Shown piece after piece: positions 9,581 through 19,841 of a stretch of DNA of 35,857 bases. The DNA is from Fomitopsis serialis (Eukaryota > Basidiomycota > Agaricomycetes > Polyporales > Fomitopsidaceae): contig NW_025955356.1 of NCBI RefSeq assembly GCF_022376445.1, forward strand, positions 1 to 35,857, in the 5' to 3' direction. Below the pieces are notes generated by a model that saw only the letters and a list, made by a program, of their open reading frames with translations, did no database searches and was not told the DNA's origin. The position numbers were made by a program, and so were the translations under genes. Each line of letters begins with the position of its first letter. The first letter of the stretch is position 1.

Positions 9581-11111
9581 ATGGCATCTCATCTCAATGC
9601 AAACAAGAATGTGGTGGTTTTGGGAGCAGGTGCGTGCTGCTTATCCGTATTGTAAGTGCTCTTGTGCGGGCGCTGATGGTGTCTGTAGGCGTCGTTGGTC
9701 TCACCACCGCCGTTTTGGCCCAGGAGAAGGGCGGCTATGACGTGACTATCATTGCAGAACGCTTCCCTACCGACCCAAAGTCCATCGACTACTGCAGTGC
9801 GTGGGCTGTGAGCACAACGTTCCCATGATATCCGAGCCTCACTCACCGATGATGGCCAGGGAGGTCATCACGTCAGCTTCGCCAATGGCGATGAAAGGAT
9901 GCAGAGTATGAGTGATGTGCCCATTTGGTGGCTCAGTACTGATGTGCGTCGTGCAGAAATCGACTCCGCGACGTTCAAAAGGATGTGGGAGCTCTCAGAG
10001 CCCGGCGCTGACGCAGAACATTGCTTCCTTCGCATTCGGGAGACCCAATTATTCTACGACGGCCGGGATGGTCATTACGAGTGGTATCCCGACGTACGTG
10101 ACTTGTTTGGTTCTACGTGCGCGACAGATGAACCACTATGCACTTCATCCAGTATGACCCCCTGCCCGAGGACTCCCTCGTCAGCGTTCCTGGTGCGAAG
10201 ACCGGCTGCACGTTCAACACTCTAACCTTCGACGCCCCGAAGTACGTCGCCTACCTACTAGCGCGCTTCCTCTCGCGCGGCGGCTCCATCGTTCGCGGCA
10301 AGGTCTCGCACATCAGCCAGATTGTAGAAGGCGGAGTAGACCTGTTCGCGCGCGGGAAACTATCGACAAGGCCGGTCGATGCCGTTATCGTCTGCGCGGG
10401 TCTAGGCGCACGCACACTCGGAGGTGTAGAGGACCAGGCGGTGTACCCTGTGAGGGGCCAGGTCTTGCTCATCAAGGCTCCATGGATACGATTCGGAAGG
10501 ACTGCGAGTCATAACGAGGACGGGCTTTGGACATATGTGATCCCGAGACGAAACGGCGAGGTAAGGTGTGTCAGTACTGTATTTCGACTCGACTCACACT
10601 TTTCGCACATCCAGGTGATCATCGGAGGGACGAAGATGGAGGACGACTGGTGAGTGTCTTCTGGGTGACTACCAAATATTGCGTCTGCAAAGATAGACAC
10701 GCAACACAGGTATCCCGCCGCGCGTCCCGAGACTACGGAAGACATTTTGCAACGTTGTCTGGCATTCTGTCCAGAGTTGGCACCGCCTGAAATCCGTGCG
10801 CAGCGTGCGCCGACAGTGGACGATCTTCGTGCGCTCATCCTGGAGGCCGGAGTCGGGCTCAGGCCTGCACGAAAAGGAGGTTTACGCTTGGAAGTCGATT
10901 GGGTAACCAACCCCAGGGGCGACGTTAAGATACCGATGGTCTTCAATTACGGGTATGCGTTCTCTAGTCATTCAGGGCTGCTGAGGGGTTGAGTCTCACT
11001 GTTGGACTGCCCTTTCACAGACATAGTGGGTCCGGCTTTCAGTCGTCGTGGGGGTCAGCGGAGGTTGCGTTGGAGTTGATGGAGAATGCGTTTCGCGCTC
11101 CTTGGAAATGA
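9581..11111 (+). CDS. DAO: D-amino-acid oxidase family flavoenzyme, tandem copy 1
   Basis: FAD-dependent oxidative deamination of D-amino acids to 2-oxo acids, ammonia and H2O2 (family knowledge; D-aspartate oxidase is possible). Exons: 9581-9629, 9689-9807, 9860-9905, 9957-10093, 10153-10560, 10615-10649, 10710-10952 and 11021-11111, giving 375 aa with all phases consistent. The N-terminal dinucleotide fold is VVVLGAGVVGLTTAVLAQ. SAWAGGHH matches the family's WAGAH region. TYVIPRRNGE carries the Arg expected to bind the substrate carboxylate. GLRPARKGG and the C-terminal NYGHSGSGFQSSWGSA are DAAO signatures. The protein ends APWK, without the SKL-type peroxisomal signal common in fungal DAAOs, so the location is unclear. 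Copies 2 and 3 are downstream in the same orientation. Confidence 0.92.
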
Positions 11112-11637
11112 ATGTATGATGTGTGGTATGCGATGTCATATTAGTCAATACTGCGAACATATAGTTCTCAGTCCTGCGGTCTTTACATAAAATTTGGCTC
11201 ACTGGCCTCAGGCCTTCAGGACACGGCAGTTAACACCCTGCCACGGTGGCCACGCATACCGTGACCGCACCAGTACATAACACCAACTCTACTCTGACCC
11301 ATGAGTCCAGCTCCGGCACTCAACTGCTCACGCAGACGGTGCCTTGGTCGGTTCTGACCAATCTGACGCGTTCATGAGGACGGCTAGTACCACAATCTCA
11401 CAAGCTCAGCTGACCGTGACTCTCGCAACGTAGCGACCTAAGCTCAGACCTAGAAGCCTCCTTATCTGCTGTCCTCCTTTATATAGTCTCGTTCCCCTGC
11501 CTCCACTCCTTATATATTCGACATCGATATGCGCAATGCCGAGCTTTGCGCCGGTGACGGGAGCCCGGAGGCAACCTGAGCGATAAGTCTGGGGGTCGTG
11601 CGCATTCGCTGACACGCTTCCTCTTGACCTCGCCGCC
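11112..11637 (+). promoter_or_regulatory. Spacer and promoter region of DAAO copy 2
   Basis: No gene seen. Two TATA-like elements occur: TTTATATAG near 11478 and TATATAT at 11511-11517, the second 121 bp before the start. Single TGACTC-type half-sites appear near 11303 (as TGAGTC) and 11416. A GATAAG at 11582 matches the GATA-factor consensus used in fungal nitrogen control. Function is inferred. Confidence 0.4.
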
Positions 11638-13085
11638 ATGAAGACAAAGGAAGTAGTGGTCATTGGAGCTGGTACGTTGACATACGCGTCTCGCGCATTC
11701 AGCTGAACCCAGGATGTGCCCCGCGTCTTCGCAGGTGTCGTCGGCCTGACTACGGCGATCACAATCCAGGAGAAAGGAGGCTACAACGTGACGATCATCG
11801 CTGAAACATGGCCCAGCGACTCAAAGACGGTGAAATATACGAGTTTCTGGGCGGTATGTCAACCTTATGGTGTTCAGTGACCAAGGTTGACCTGATTTGA
11901 AAGGGAGCATCTCAAGGCGTATACAGAGGCCCCGATCAGAATCTGAGAAGTGCGTACTACATATCTGCTCGGGGTATGCTGCACGACTCACTATGTGTCC
12001 CTTGTGCAGAGGTTCGGCAGGACACCTTCAAGGTGATGTGGGAGCTGTCCGCACCTGGAGGTCCAGCGGAAGCTTGTTTCCATCGCACGACGGAATACGC
12101 CTTCTACCACGATGGCTTAGGCCAATATGCAGACGATATGCCAAACGTGCGTTACGCTTACCTATCCGCATCAGTTCTCTGCTGTAACCATATCAGCTCG
12201 AGCGGATTCCGGAGTCCGACCTCCGCCTGGGGGCCAAGGCTGGCTACAGCTTCAGCTCCTACGTGATCGACCCGCCTGTGTACCTCAACTATCTGCTATC
12301 CCGCTTCATTGCGCGCGGTGGGCATATCGTTCGAGGGACGGTGCAGCACATCAGCCAGGTCATCGAGGGCGGTGTTGGGATATGGGTGAACGGTAAGCCG
12401 TCGGCTGCCCCGGATGCACTCGTCGTATGCAGCGGTCTCGGTGCGAAGACACTTGGCGGAGTGGAGGACGCGGAGGTGTATCCGAACAGAGGCCAGAACG
12501 TCATCATTCATGCGCCGTGGGTCAGAGACGCGATGAGTCTCAGCTCGCCTGAACCGACGATTGATACGTACATCTTCCCCCGACGAAACGGTGATGTGAG
12601 CGTTCGTCGTTCGACACCCTGAGAGCACATAGTGATCGTGAACCGTCATGCCGCATAGGTCGTACTAGGCACCGTGCGAGTGCCGGATGACTGGTAAGCA
12701 TCGCAACGCGGCAATAACAAAGGTGGTCGAACTAGCTCACCTTATAACATTCAGGTACCCAGTGAGTCGCCCGGAGACGACGACACAGATCCTCGAGCGC
12801 TGCCTGGCCTTGTGCCCCGAGCTCGCCCCTCCAGAGATCAGAGCGCAGCGGACACCTACCGTTGACGATCTTCGCCCTCTCATTGTGGAAGTGACGTGTG
12901 GCTTACGGCCCATGCGTATCGGTGGCATCCGGATGGAGGTGAACCAGATTGATGGACGAGAGAGCGGAAGCACGATCCCTATGCTCCTGAACTACGGGTA
13001 TGGCCCAAGTGGCTATGAGCCTAGTTGGGGGAGCGCGCATGCGGCACTGGGGATGTTGGAACACGCGTTGGCTTGCGTTGCATGA
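11638..13085 (+). CDS. DAO: D-amino-acid oxidase family flavoenzyme, tandem copy 2
   Basis: Same family as copy 1. Exons: 11638-11671, 11735-11853, 11904-11949, 12010-12146, 12197-12595, 12659-12693 and 12755-13085, 366 aa. The start at 11638 lies in GCCGCCATG. The FAD fold is VVVIGAGVVGLTTAITIQ. TYIFPRRNGD holds the substrate-binding Arg, and the C-terminus has NYGYGPSGYEPSWGSA. Three departures from the other copies stand out. The third exon encodes GASQGVYRGPDQN, so the His-His after WAGA is gone. The last two exons are fused: the intron interrupting the NYG codon in copies 1 and 3 is absent at identical protein length. The protein ends ALACVA with no peroxisomal signal. The substrate may therefore differ. 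The third exon uses an AAG acceptor, as in copy 3. Confidence 0.9.
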
Positions 13086-13184
13086 AGAAGTATGTATATC
13101 AAATCATCTAGACGTGCTTCAGCACTGTGGGCAGCAAGGGAAATATATCAAGCAATCGCCGAGGCGATGTCTACGAGAGAATTG

Positions 13185-14041
13185 CTAATACTTCAACGCA
13201 AACCACCATTTCTGTAGACGACCATCTGTCCCGAAGTCTGCGCGTCCGATGAAATGGCGGCCGGAAAGGAAAGCTGGCAACCACACTGCATCGTCCTCCC
13301 ACATCTCGTCGTACGGGATGAACCGTAGCCCGGACGTTCCATCGACTTGTCTCGGGTTCTGGATGATATCGTGGTGTCGGGCATCTGTGTCTGGGATAGC
13401 GAACCATTCAGGACGCATCTCTTCGGACCTACTCAAAGCAGTTTAACGTCGTCTCTGGAAAACCAGACGAGCAATGAGTGACCACGGCTTACTCTGTAAT
13501 CCTGCCGTCGAAGTCTTCGGCATAATAGACCTCGATGTGCGCGGCCTCGGTGATTTCAGGGCTCATGAAGAGCAGCGTGCCCCGATGCTCGAGTTTGGCT
13601 GTTATCCCAGCTTCCTCCTGTGCACGGACATCGTAACTAAGAGTGGCAATTTGCGAGACACTGCACTTTCCTTGAGCTCCCGCACTGCTGCCTCAGCGGG
13701 CGTTTCTCCGGGATCTACCTTCCCACCAAAGCCATTGTACCTTGGCGCGGACAGTGAGTAGCGGACGAGAAGTGCGAGCAAGGCCGCAACCTACAGTCCT
13801 TTTCCAAGGCCCCGCTTCTTGAAGCCGAGCAGGAGCTGTTTGTGCAATTGTCAACGCTGTTTGGACGCCGTGGCAGAGGCCTTGCCACTTCACCGACCTT
13901 ACTATCCTGCCTCACAAATGCGTTCGTGTAGAGCTTCGTCTTTTCGAAGGGCATCCAATCCATGGACCCCGACTCGGCCAAGACAGAGAGTCGACCATCC
14001 GCGTGAAGCCCAGGTGGCACGTCGGTAGCACTTGAAGCCAT
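13185..14041 (-). CDS. MTH1/NUDT1-like Nudix hydrolase (oxidised-nucleotide sanitising)
   Basis: Likely hydrolyses oxidised purine nucleoside triphosphates to monophosphates (inferred from MTH1 resemblance). Exons: 14041-13898, 13835-13795, 13740-13662, 13617-13493 and 13428-13185, 210 aa. TKLYTNAFV, LLLGFKKRGLGKG and YNGFGGKVDPGETPAEAAV precede the Nudix box (GX5EX7REUXEEXGU). The C-terminal half has SEEMRPEWFAI, IPYDEMWEDDAVWLPAFLSG and FIGRADFG, closely patterned on MTH1. A roughly 40-residue N-terminal extension precedes the core. The box reads REL-KESA-EEAGI because an intron (13661-13618, 44 nt) falls inside it, leaving three extra residues. Either the boundary is slightly wrong, an indel is present, or the box is unusual. 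A further insertion (DTDARHHDIIQNPRQVDG) lies between the WF and IPY motifs. The gene is transcribed against the flanking DAAO copies. Confidence 0.82.
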
Positions 14042-14568
14042 GGCTCACTGGAGCTCGTCAGTCAATGTCCCGCGATTGCATGAATATCCCTGCCTGAGGT
14101 CTCGTAGCAGGCGAAGGCCAGGACTTGCCGCCAATCGGAGTGGCTGCGCGCTTCAGCGACCACACTTTGTTGGGAGACGTGGACGTGGCAACTATAAATT
14201 GCCAAATCGGGAACAAGGTCGCGCACACGCGTTTGATCCGCGTGTGGCTGCACTGTGGTCCATCAATCTGAGATGTGGCTCAGTCCCATTGTTCTCGTCC
14301 CAACATCGCACGCGTCGACTCAGACTGTCCCATATTGGGCAAATTGTGCGTACGCTGACAATATTTCGGACTTGGATCTGCGCAAAAGGCGCGAGACAAC
14401 CTACCGATTAGGAAAGGTGAACCATTTCGGCCAGCAACAACAATGCTAACCTCAGAGAATAATGAAACAGGCGTGTTCTGTGGCCAACAGACATCGTGGC
14501 TATCTGAGCTGGATATAAAGCGGACACGTCTTCGCCCACTGCGTAAGCCCAACCCTCATCTTCTCCAG
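14042..14568 (+). promoter_or_regulatory. Divergent promoter between the Nudix gene and the FunK1-like gene
   Basis: A 527-bp interval between two outward-facing genes. ATATAAAG at 14513-14520, 49 bp before ATG 14569, is a good TATA box for the plus-strand gene. No TATA box is evident for the Nudix gene. No supported open frame is present. Confidence 0.45.
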
Positions 14569-15755
14569 ATGTCGTCCTCACCTGAGCCCGGGCCCAGCCT
14601 TGCTGAATCTCGTCGTGCTACATCACCTCCCGGTACAACAGCTGAAGGCTCGTAAGTCGCGCGCAGTTCTCGTGGCTGTCCACTGTCCTGATTGTCGTGT
14701 CAGGGAACCATCGAGTCCCTCCGCCACACGGGAATCGTTGATAGAATCGACGTAAGTTGTATCGCTCTCTCGATGAGGGTCATCTCGGTTAACGCTATAC
14801 ACAGAGAAGCTTCGACTCTCCCGACCCCATCGGGTCCAAGTACCGAAACATCGTAAGCGACTTCGTGATGTTATTGTGGCTATTTTCGCTCAAGCCTGGT
14901 ATTCCCAAGACCATCCGCTCGTCTTTCTACCCCCAAGCGCACACAACCTCCCTCAGACACCGACAGCACTCCCGTTCACGGCAACTCGTCCACTCTCACT
15001 AATCTGACCGTTAACAAAGTGACCAGAAAAGACAACACCGGGGCTCGGCTTCCACCCTTCGCTCGAGAGATGAGGTCGACAACGGTGGAGATGAAGTTTG
15101 AGGAATTCTTGGCACGCTACATGCCGGGACTTGACCTTCCGTCGACGTTCGCACCCAACATACCCGACTTTGACAAGGATAAACTTATGGGAAAGGAGAA
15201 CGATGTCTGCATCGAACTGGTACGTACGACCGTTGTCTCGACGCAAGGCCATTGCTCACCTTACTCTCGTGAACAGTGCAGAGTTGTTCAGAAAATACTT
15301 ACTGTAACAACCGTCACGAAGGCGAGAAGTTGGTTGCGAAGAACACGCGCGACCACCCAGACCCCAGCGATCACAACGACTACGCGCAGCAATCCAGAGT
15401 CGATGTCTCATTCTACCCGGCGGGCGGCCGTGCTGAGGGTGACTACCGGCTTACGGGAAGCAAAAACTTGTCGCAGTTTCGGGCGTCCACTCGCTGGGCT
15501 TGGATCTCCTTGCTGGTAGAGATCAAGACGGAGCACGACAAATGTGCGTTCGATTTCGTCAACAAGGACGGCAGGAAGAAACGTGGTGACTCTGAGGAGC
15601 CTCACGACAACGAAGGCAATGACGGCGTCGCCGAGCACCACGACGACCCTGCGGAGCTGACTCTGACCAACTGCTCAAATGCGATGGTCGTGGTCTCCTC
15701 GTCCACCACTCACACCGTAGTCACGGACAATGGATTTGATTCACCTTTCCGATGA
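14569..15755 (+). CDS. FunK1-like protein without the kinase catalytic domain
   Basis: Exons: 14569-14651, 14704-14751, 14805-14852, 14895-15223 and 15277-15755, 328 aa in phase. The N-terminus is Ser/Thr/Pro-rich and low in complexity, and exons 2 and 3 are both 48 nt. Then come FEEFLARYMPGLDLP, DHPDPSDHNDYAQQSRVD, VSFYP and RWAWISLLVEIKTEHD. Together these resemble the region ahead of the kinase core in basidiomycete FunK1 proteins. No glycine loop, HRD or DFG motif follows. The frame ends at 15755, only 175 bp before DAAO copy 3. It is either a truncated copy or a stand-alone N-domain protein. The last donor is uncertain: GTAC followed by GTACGA was chosen to keep phase. Confidence 0.5.
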
Positions 15756-15839
15756 TTGATGACGTCCGACAGGCGTCCGATCCGGAGTAGACGCTGACAC
15801 TCTTGCGTCAGTTCGCGACTTTCCGCTAGCGTAGGTACG

Positions 15840-15846
15840 TATATAG
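15840..15846 (+). promoter_or_regulatory. TATA box of DAAO copy 3
   Basis: TATATAG, 84 bp upstream of ATG 15930. A CRE-like TGACGTC lies near 15771 in the same 175-bp spacer. Confidence 0.45.
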
Positions 15847-15929
15847 ACTGCATGGAGACGTCGGTCAACATCGGTTTTACCTCCCACGAGAATACTACAT
15901 TACCGCACGCAACAACGTAACTTACAGAC

Positions 15930-17430
15930 ATGCTGCAACAGCAACTTGCGAAGAACGTCGTCGTCCTGGGAGCCGGTACGGTGACCTGATCTACCATAAG
16001 AATTGTGCTAATAATGATGGGCCTACGACAGGCGTCGCTGGACTGACAACGGCACTGAAGCTCCAGGTTAGAGGTGGCTACCAGGTCTCCTTGATTTCCG
16101 CAGTCCTCCCAACAGACTACCCCAGGAAAGCGGAGTACTCTAGTCCATGGGCGGTGAGCATAGTGCGCGTGCATGGGGCACCGTCGCCTGCCTAACGGGA
16201 ACCACAAGGGTGCGCACCATATGCTATACACCGGACGAGATGCAAGAGAGAAGGGTGGGGGCGTCATCTTAACCACTGAACGTCAATGTCTGATCACTGT
16301 AACACAGAAATCGAAGCGGAGACCTTCAATACCATGTGGGAGCTCTCCGCGCCAGGGGGCGTTGCCGAGCACTGTTTCCGCCGCATCAAAGAGACGGAGT
16401 ATTATCGCAACGAAGTCGAGCTCCAGGTCAACTGGATGCCGGACGTACGTTCACAACTTGCTCGCCTAGAAGTCATGCCGCACTGAGTCTCTTTCCTACG
16501 TGCAGCTACAGCCCGTCGCGGCGAACTTGCTGATCCCGGAGGCCAAATGCGGTTATTCATACACGACCTATAGTGTCGATCCCGTGCTCTACATCAACTA
16601 CCTCCTTTCGCGCCTGCTGGCTAGCGGCGGTACGGTCATCCGCGGCGATGTCAAGCACATCAGTCAAGTTATTGAGGGTGGCGTCGACCTGTTCACTCGC
16701 GGACGTGCAGCGACGACGCCTATCGATGCGTTGGTGGTGTGTCCCGGAGTCGGGGCCCGGACGCTCGGAGGCATCGAGGACGAGGCGGTGTATCCTAGCA
16801 GGGCCAAGTAGTTATACTGAACGCACCGTGGATTACGCAGGCGATCAGGTTGAGCGATTCAACTGGGGCTGGCGCCCAGACGTATGTGGTGCCACGGAGA
16901 GATGGGACGGTGAGTCAAGTAGGCTAGCCAGCTAAATTCTCATGATGAAAACTGGAGTAGGTCGCGCTGGGGAGTACAAAAGAAGCCGGTGATTGGTAAG
17001 TCAGTTACCGACTGACAGAGAGAACAGACCTACGATGTCGCCTTTCGATACAGGTATCCCGTGGCTCGTCCAAGGACCACAGACGACATCCTTCGCCGTT
17101 GTCTTGCTTTATGCCCGGAACTTGCTCCACTGGAAGTCCGAGCACAGCGTGCCGGCACGACTGACGACCTTCGTCCACTTATCGTCGAGACTGGTTGTGG
17201 CCTCCGACCTGCAAGAAAGGGTGGCATGCGCCTCGAGTACGAATGGGTCAATGCAGGAAAAGATGGCAGGAAGATACCGCTCGTATATAACTACGGGTAT
17301 GCGTGCCTTTACCTCTCGAATGACTCCGCCGTGACAAACGTCGTTCTTTAGGCACGCAGGCGTTGGCTTTGAGATGTCATGGGGGTGCGCTGCGGCCGTG
17401 CTCAAGATGTTAGAAAACGTCAAGGCCTGA
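15930..17430 (+). CDS. DAO: D-amino-acid oxidase family flavoenzyme, tandem copy 3 (one-base frame break)
   Basis: Exons: 15930-15975, 16032-16153, 16209-16254, 16308-16444, 16506-16909, 16961-16995, 17054-17296 and 17352-17430. Internal exons match copy 1 in length (46, 137, 35 and 243 nt). VVVLGAGVAGLTTALKLQ gives the FAD fold. SSPWAGAHH is the closest of the three to the family motif. TYVVPRRDG carries the substrate Arg, and NYGHAGVGFEMSWGCA is the C-terminal signature. As given, the frame stops after VYPSRAK. One extra G in GGG 16801-16803 restores R-G-Q-V followed by an open reading to the normal end, giving about 370 aa. Everything downstream, including all splice sites, is intact. A sequencing deletion is therefore more likely than a pseudogene. 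It ends ENVKA, without a peroxisomal SKL. Confidence 0.87.
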
Positions 17431-17431
17431 G

Positions 17432-18030
17432 CTATGGATTGAGGTGTATGCTGTAGAAAGTGTTGACGGCGTAGTCGGACCGAAATCGAAAGCCTTTCTC
17501 CATGAACCTTGAATACAGTGAATCAAGGTTGCTGATGCCACCACATAGCTGAGGTGAGCGCAGCAACAATTCAAACGTTTCCAGGCCGTACAGGACGCGA
17601 GAGACGGTAGACGACCGGGACATAACGGTAGATACAAGTGTCGCACCTCTAGGAGATCCCCGACCGCGTCAAGCAGTGCCGATGAACGTCAAGACCGCGA
17701 GACAAACGTGATGCCTCGTCGTAAATCTGGCGACACTCGGCGCGAGTAGTGTATTTCTGAATCTGGACTACAGATTCTACAGCGCATGGCGTTAGCCATC
17801 TGTTCAGAGTCCGTGAGGATCACATCCTCACCAGTGTTGCTATCCATATCAGTCCAACCACAGATATTCACGCATTTTTCATCCATCCGAGAAGAGACTC
17901 ACTCCAATAGCGCAGTGTTCGCCCGCCCAGTAATATCGAATAGATGGTTTGGTGTCGCAGTCTGGAGCCGTCCTAGCAAATGTGGTTGTTCCGGAGCATG
18001 ATAATGTGTTCTGTAAGTAGTCGCTCTTGT
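17432..18030 (-). CDS. Unresolved minus-strand coding region, product unknown
   Basis: I do not recognise this gene. Three open stretches have coding-like codon use. About 18030-17917 (after acceptor TTACAG) contains TLSCSGTTTFARTAPDC and IRYYWAGEHCAIG, followed by donor GTGAGT. About 17886-17760 contains CVNICGWTDMDSNTGEDV. The third runs from acceptor ATTCAG at about 17760 to the stop at 17432 and contains AECRQIYDEASRLSRG and VLYGLETFELLLRSPQLCGG. The stretches are Cys-rich and lie in different frames. No single intron set I tried joins them cleanly, so indels or a decayed gene are possible. The 3' ends of this region and DAAO copy 3 almost touch (convergent, 1 bp apart). The 5' side faces eS26. 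Confidence 0.4.
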
Positions 18031-18256
18031 TAGGCATAAGAATTTACGTCGAGAACCCTTGGAAGGTCCAGTAGCAAGCAGTCAATGGGTGAATTGCGAG
18101 CGCTAAGTTGCTCAGACCTGGACACACGCGCTTACTGGGATCACGTGGACCGTTAAGGGTAGGCCGTGGCTGAATGGCAAGTTTGAGAGGCGACAGCGCC
18201 GAACACATCGTTGTCGTCGGGTCCCACCACATCCACCTCAAGACACCCGATTCAAG

Positions 18257-18900
18257 ATGGTGAGTATCGCTGTAGGCTGGAGCCATGTTCCGACGTGCAG
18301 TAGAAGATCCAGAAATCATCGCAGGATGGGATGGATGGCGGCACTGCATCTCGGATGACGACTCAGCCCGAGTTGAAGCACATGGATTCTGACTGCGTGT
18401 TTTCTAGACTAAGAAGAGAAGAAATAACGGCCGCAACAAGAAGGGACGTGGCCACGTCAACTTCGTTCGCTGCTCGAACTGCTCGCGATGCGTGGGCAAG
18501 GACAAGGCGATCAAGCGCTTCACAGTGCGCAACATGGTGGAGAGTGCTGCTGTCCGGGACATCAGCGATGCGAGCGTTTACTCTGGTGCGTGGTGTACAC
18601 CCCCTGCTACCTAGATTGGTGTTCACGCTATCATTCTACACAGAGTACGTTATCCCCAAGCTGTACATCAAAATTGCCTACTGCGTCTCATGCGCTATCC
18701 ACTCGCACGGTACGTCCGTCTTACACGGCCTCGTATCGACTTATCCATAACCGATTGTAGTCGTCCGTGTCCGCTCCCGCGAGGGCCGTCGCAACCGTGC
18801 ACCCCCGCCCCGTGTACGGTGGAAGGATGGCAAAAAGGTCAACCCCGCTGTCGCCGCGGCCGAGGACGCCAAGGCGGCTCAGGCCCGCGCTGCTGCATAG
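18257..18900 (+). CDS. RPS26: 40S ribosomal protein eS26 (RPS26)
   Basis: Small-subunit protein at the mRNA exit channel (family knowledge). Exons: 18257-18259, 18408-18585, 18644-18709 and 18761-18900, 128 aa. The first exon is just the ATG, immediately followed by GTGAGT; such early introns are common in fungal ribosomal protein genes. The protein reads [20 protein letters not shown]. It then carries the two Cys pairs of the zinc site, CSNCSRC and CVSCAIHSH, the [13 protein letters not shown] core, and a basic tail ([12 protein letters not shown]) with an Ala-rich end. The length and every core motif fit the family, so the call is firm. The first intron is 148 nt, longer than the others. 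Confidence 0.97.
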
Positions 18901-19841
18901 GCTACGTATGTGCGGACAATATCATGTTTTCTCCGCCGCATCCGTCTTGCATCCACCTCATGCTGTCACCAAATCCGATTGACACTCCCAGCCTGTACCA
19001 CTACGCAGAGCGCGATGTACTGCCCCCTATTTGAGAGAATGGATGCACTTGGGTGTTGTCCTGCCCTTTCATCTCACGTGAGGACCGTTACAGAGGACTC
19101 CAGATCATGCATGAAGACCAGAAGCTTGATCCGCACCTTCTAGGACCCCTAGCCTTCGCGCGCATCTACCTGACAGCCTGGTATGCCCTGCTACTATTTG
19201 CGAAATCAGCACCTACTTAGTGATCGCCCGGTGCACCCAGTTAGCCTCTTGAAGGGTTGGTGCCGTGTTGAGTCCTTTGTTGGTCACGTCCCTTACACAT
19301 GAATACCTGGGCTACTGGCGTGTTGTCTGGATCCTCCGGCGGACACACGAACTATATTGTTTGGACATCTCGCCGGCCTTTTCCCGCGATGATGGTTTGC
19401 AACTGTTGTCGGGGCGAAATCAACGCAACCCCCATCCGGAGCGCACAGTATCGTCTTGATTCGTTGCCCAATTCCTTGCTGGTGCACCACTGACTGTAGG
19501 GCCTTGGTAGGGGCCGTCGTTCCCCTTACTGTAAGCCTGCCATGATTCGTGAAGCGCGCTCAAATTTCCAGGTGAGCTCAGGTGGCTAGGTCACGATATG
19601 GATTGCTTTGGAGCGCCCCGCTCCGCTGCGTCTGGACTGACGTCTGGCCGTGGGGCGGGTTTGGAACGAACGGCTTGCATTAGCGCGTCAGTGAGTCACA
19701 TCTGTCCGCCGTTTGTCCGTTTTATCTCTGTTTATCCCCGCATCACCTACTGCGCTCGCGCGTTACTTATATTGACACGTCGCCGTGAGATTCGGCCCTT
19801 CTATGCTTAGGTGGCTTTCTTCTCCATCTGCACCACACAAG
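18901..19841. other. Intergenic interval downstream of eS26
   Basis: About 940 bp between two plus-strand genes. It should contain the eS26 3' UTR and the promoter of the MDR gene. Short open frames on both strands lack motifs and splice support. I see no RNA gene or repeat. Confidence 0.4.

Noticed and set aside
16506..17430. DAAO copy 3 as a dead pseudogene
   Set aside because: Only one base is missing and everything downstream is intact. The same kind of break occurs in essential genes in this window.
9581..17430. The DAAO, Nudix and FunK1 block as a new biosynthetic or defence system
   Set aside because: The genes face different ways and belong to common unrelated families. Tandem duplication around them explains the layout.
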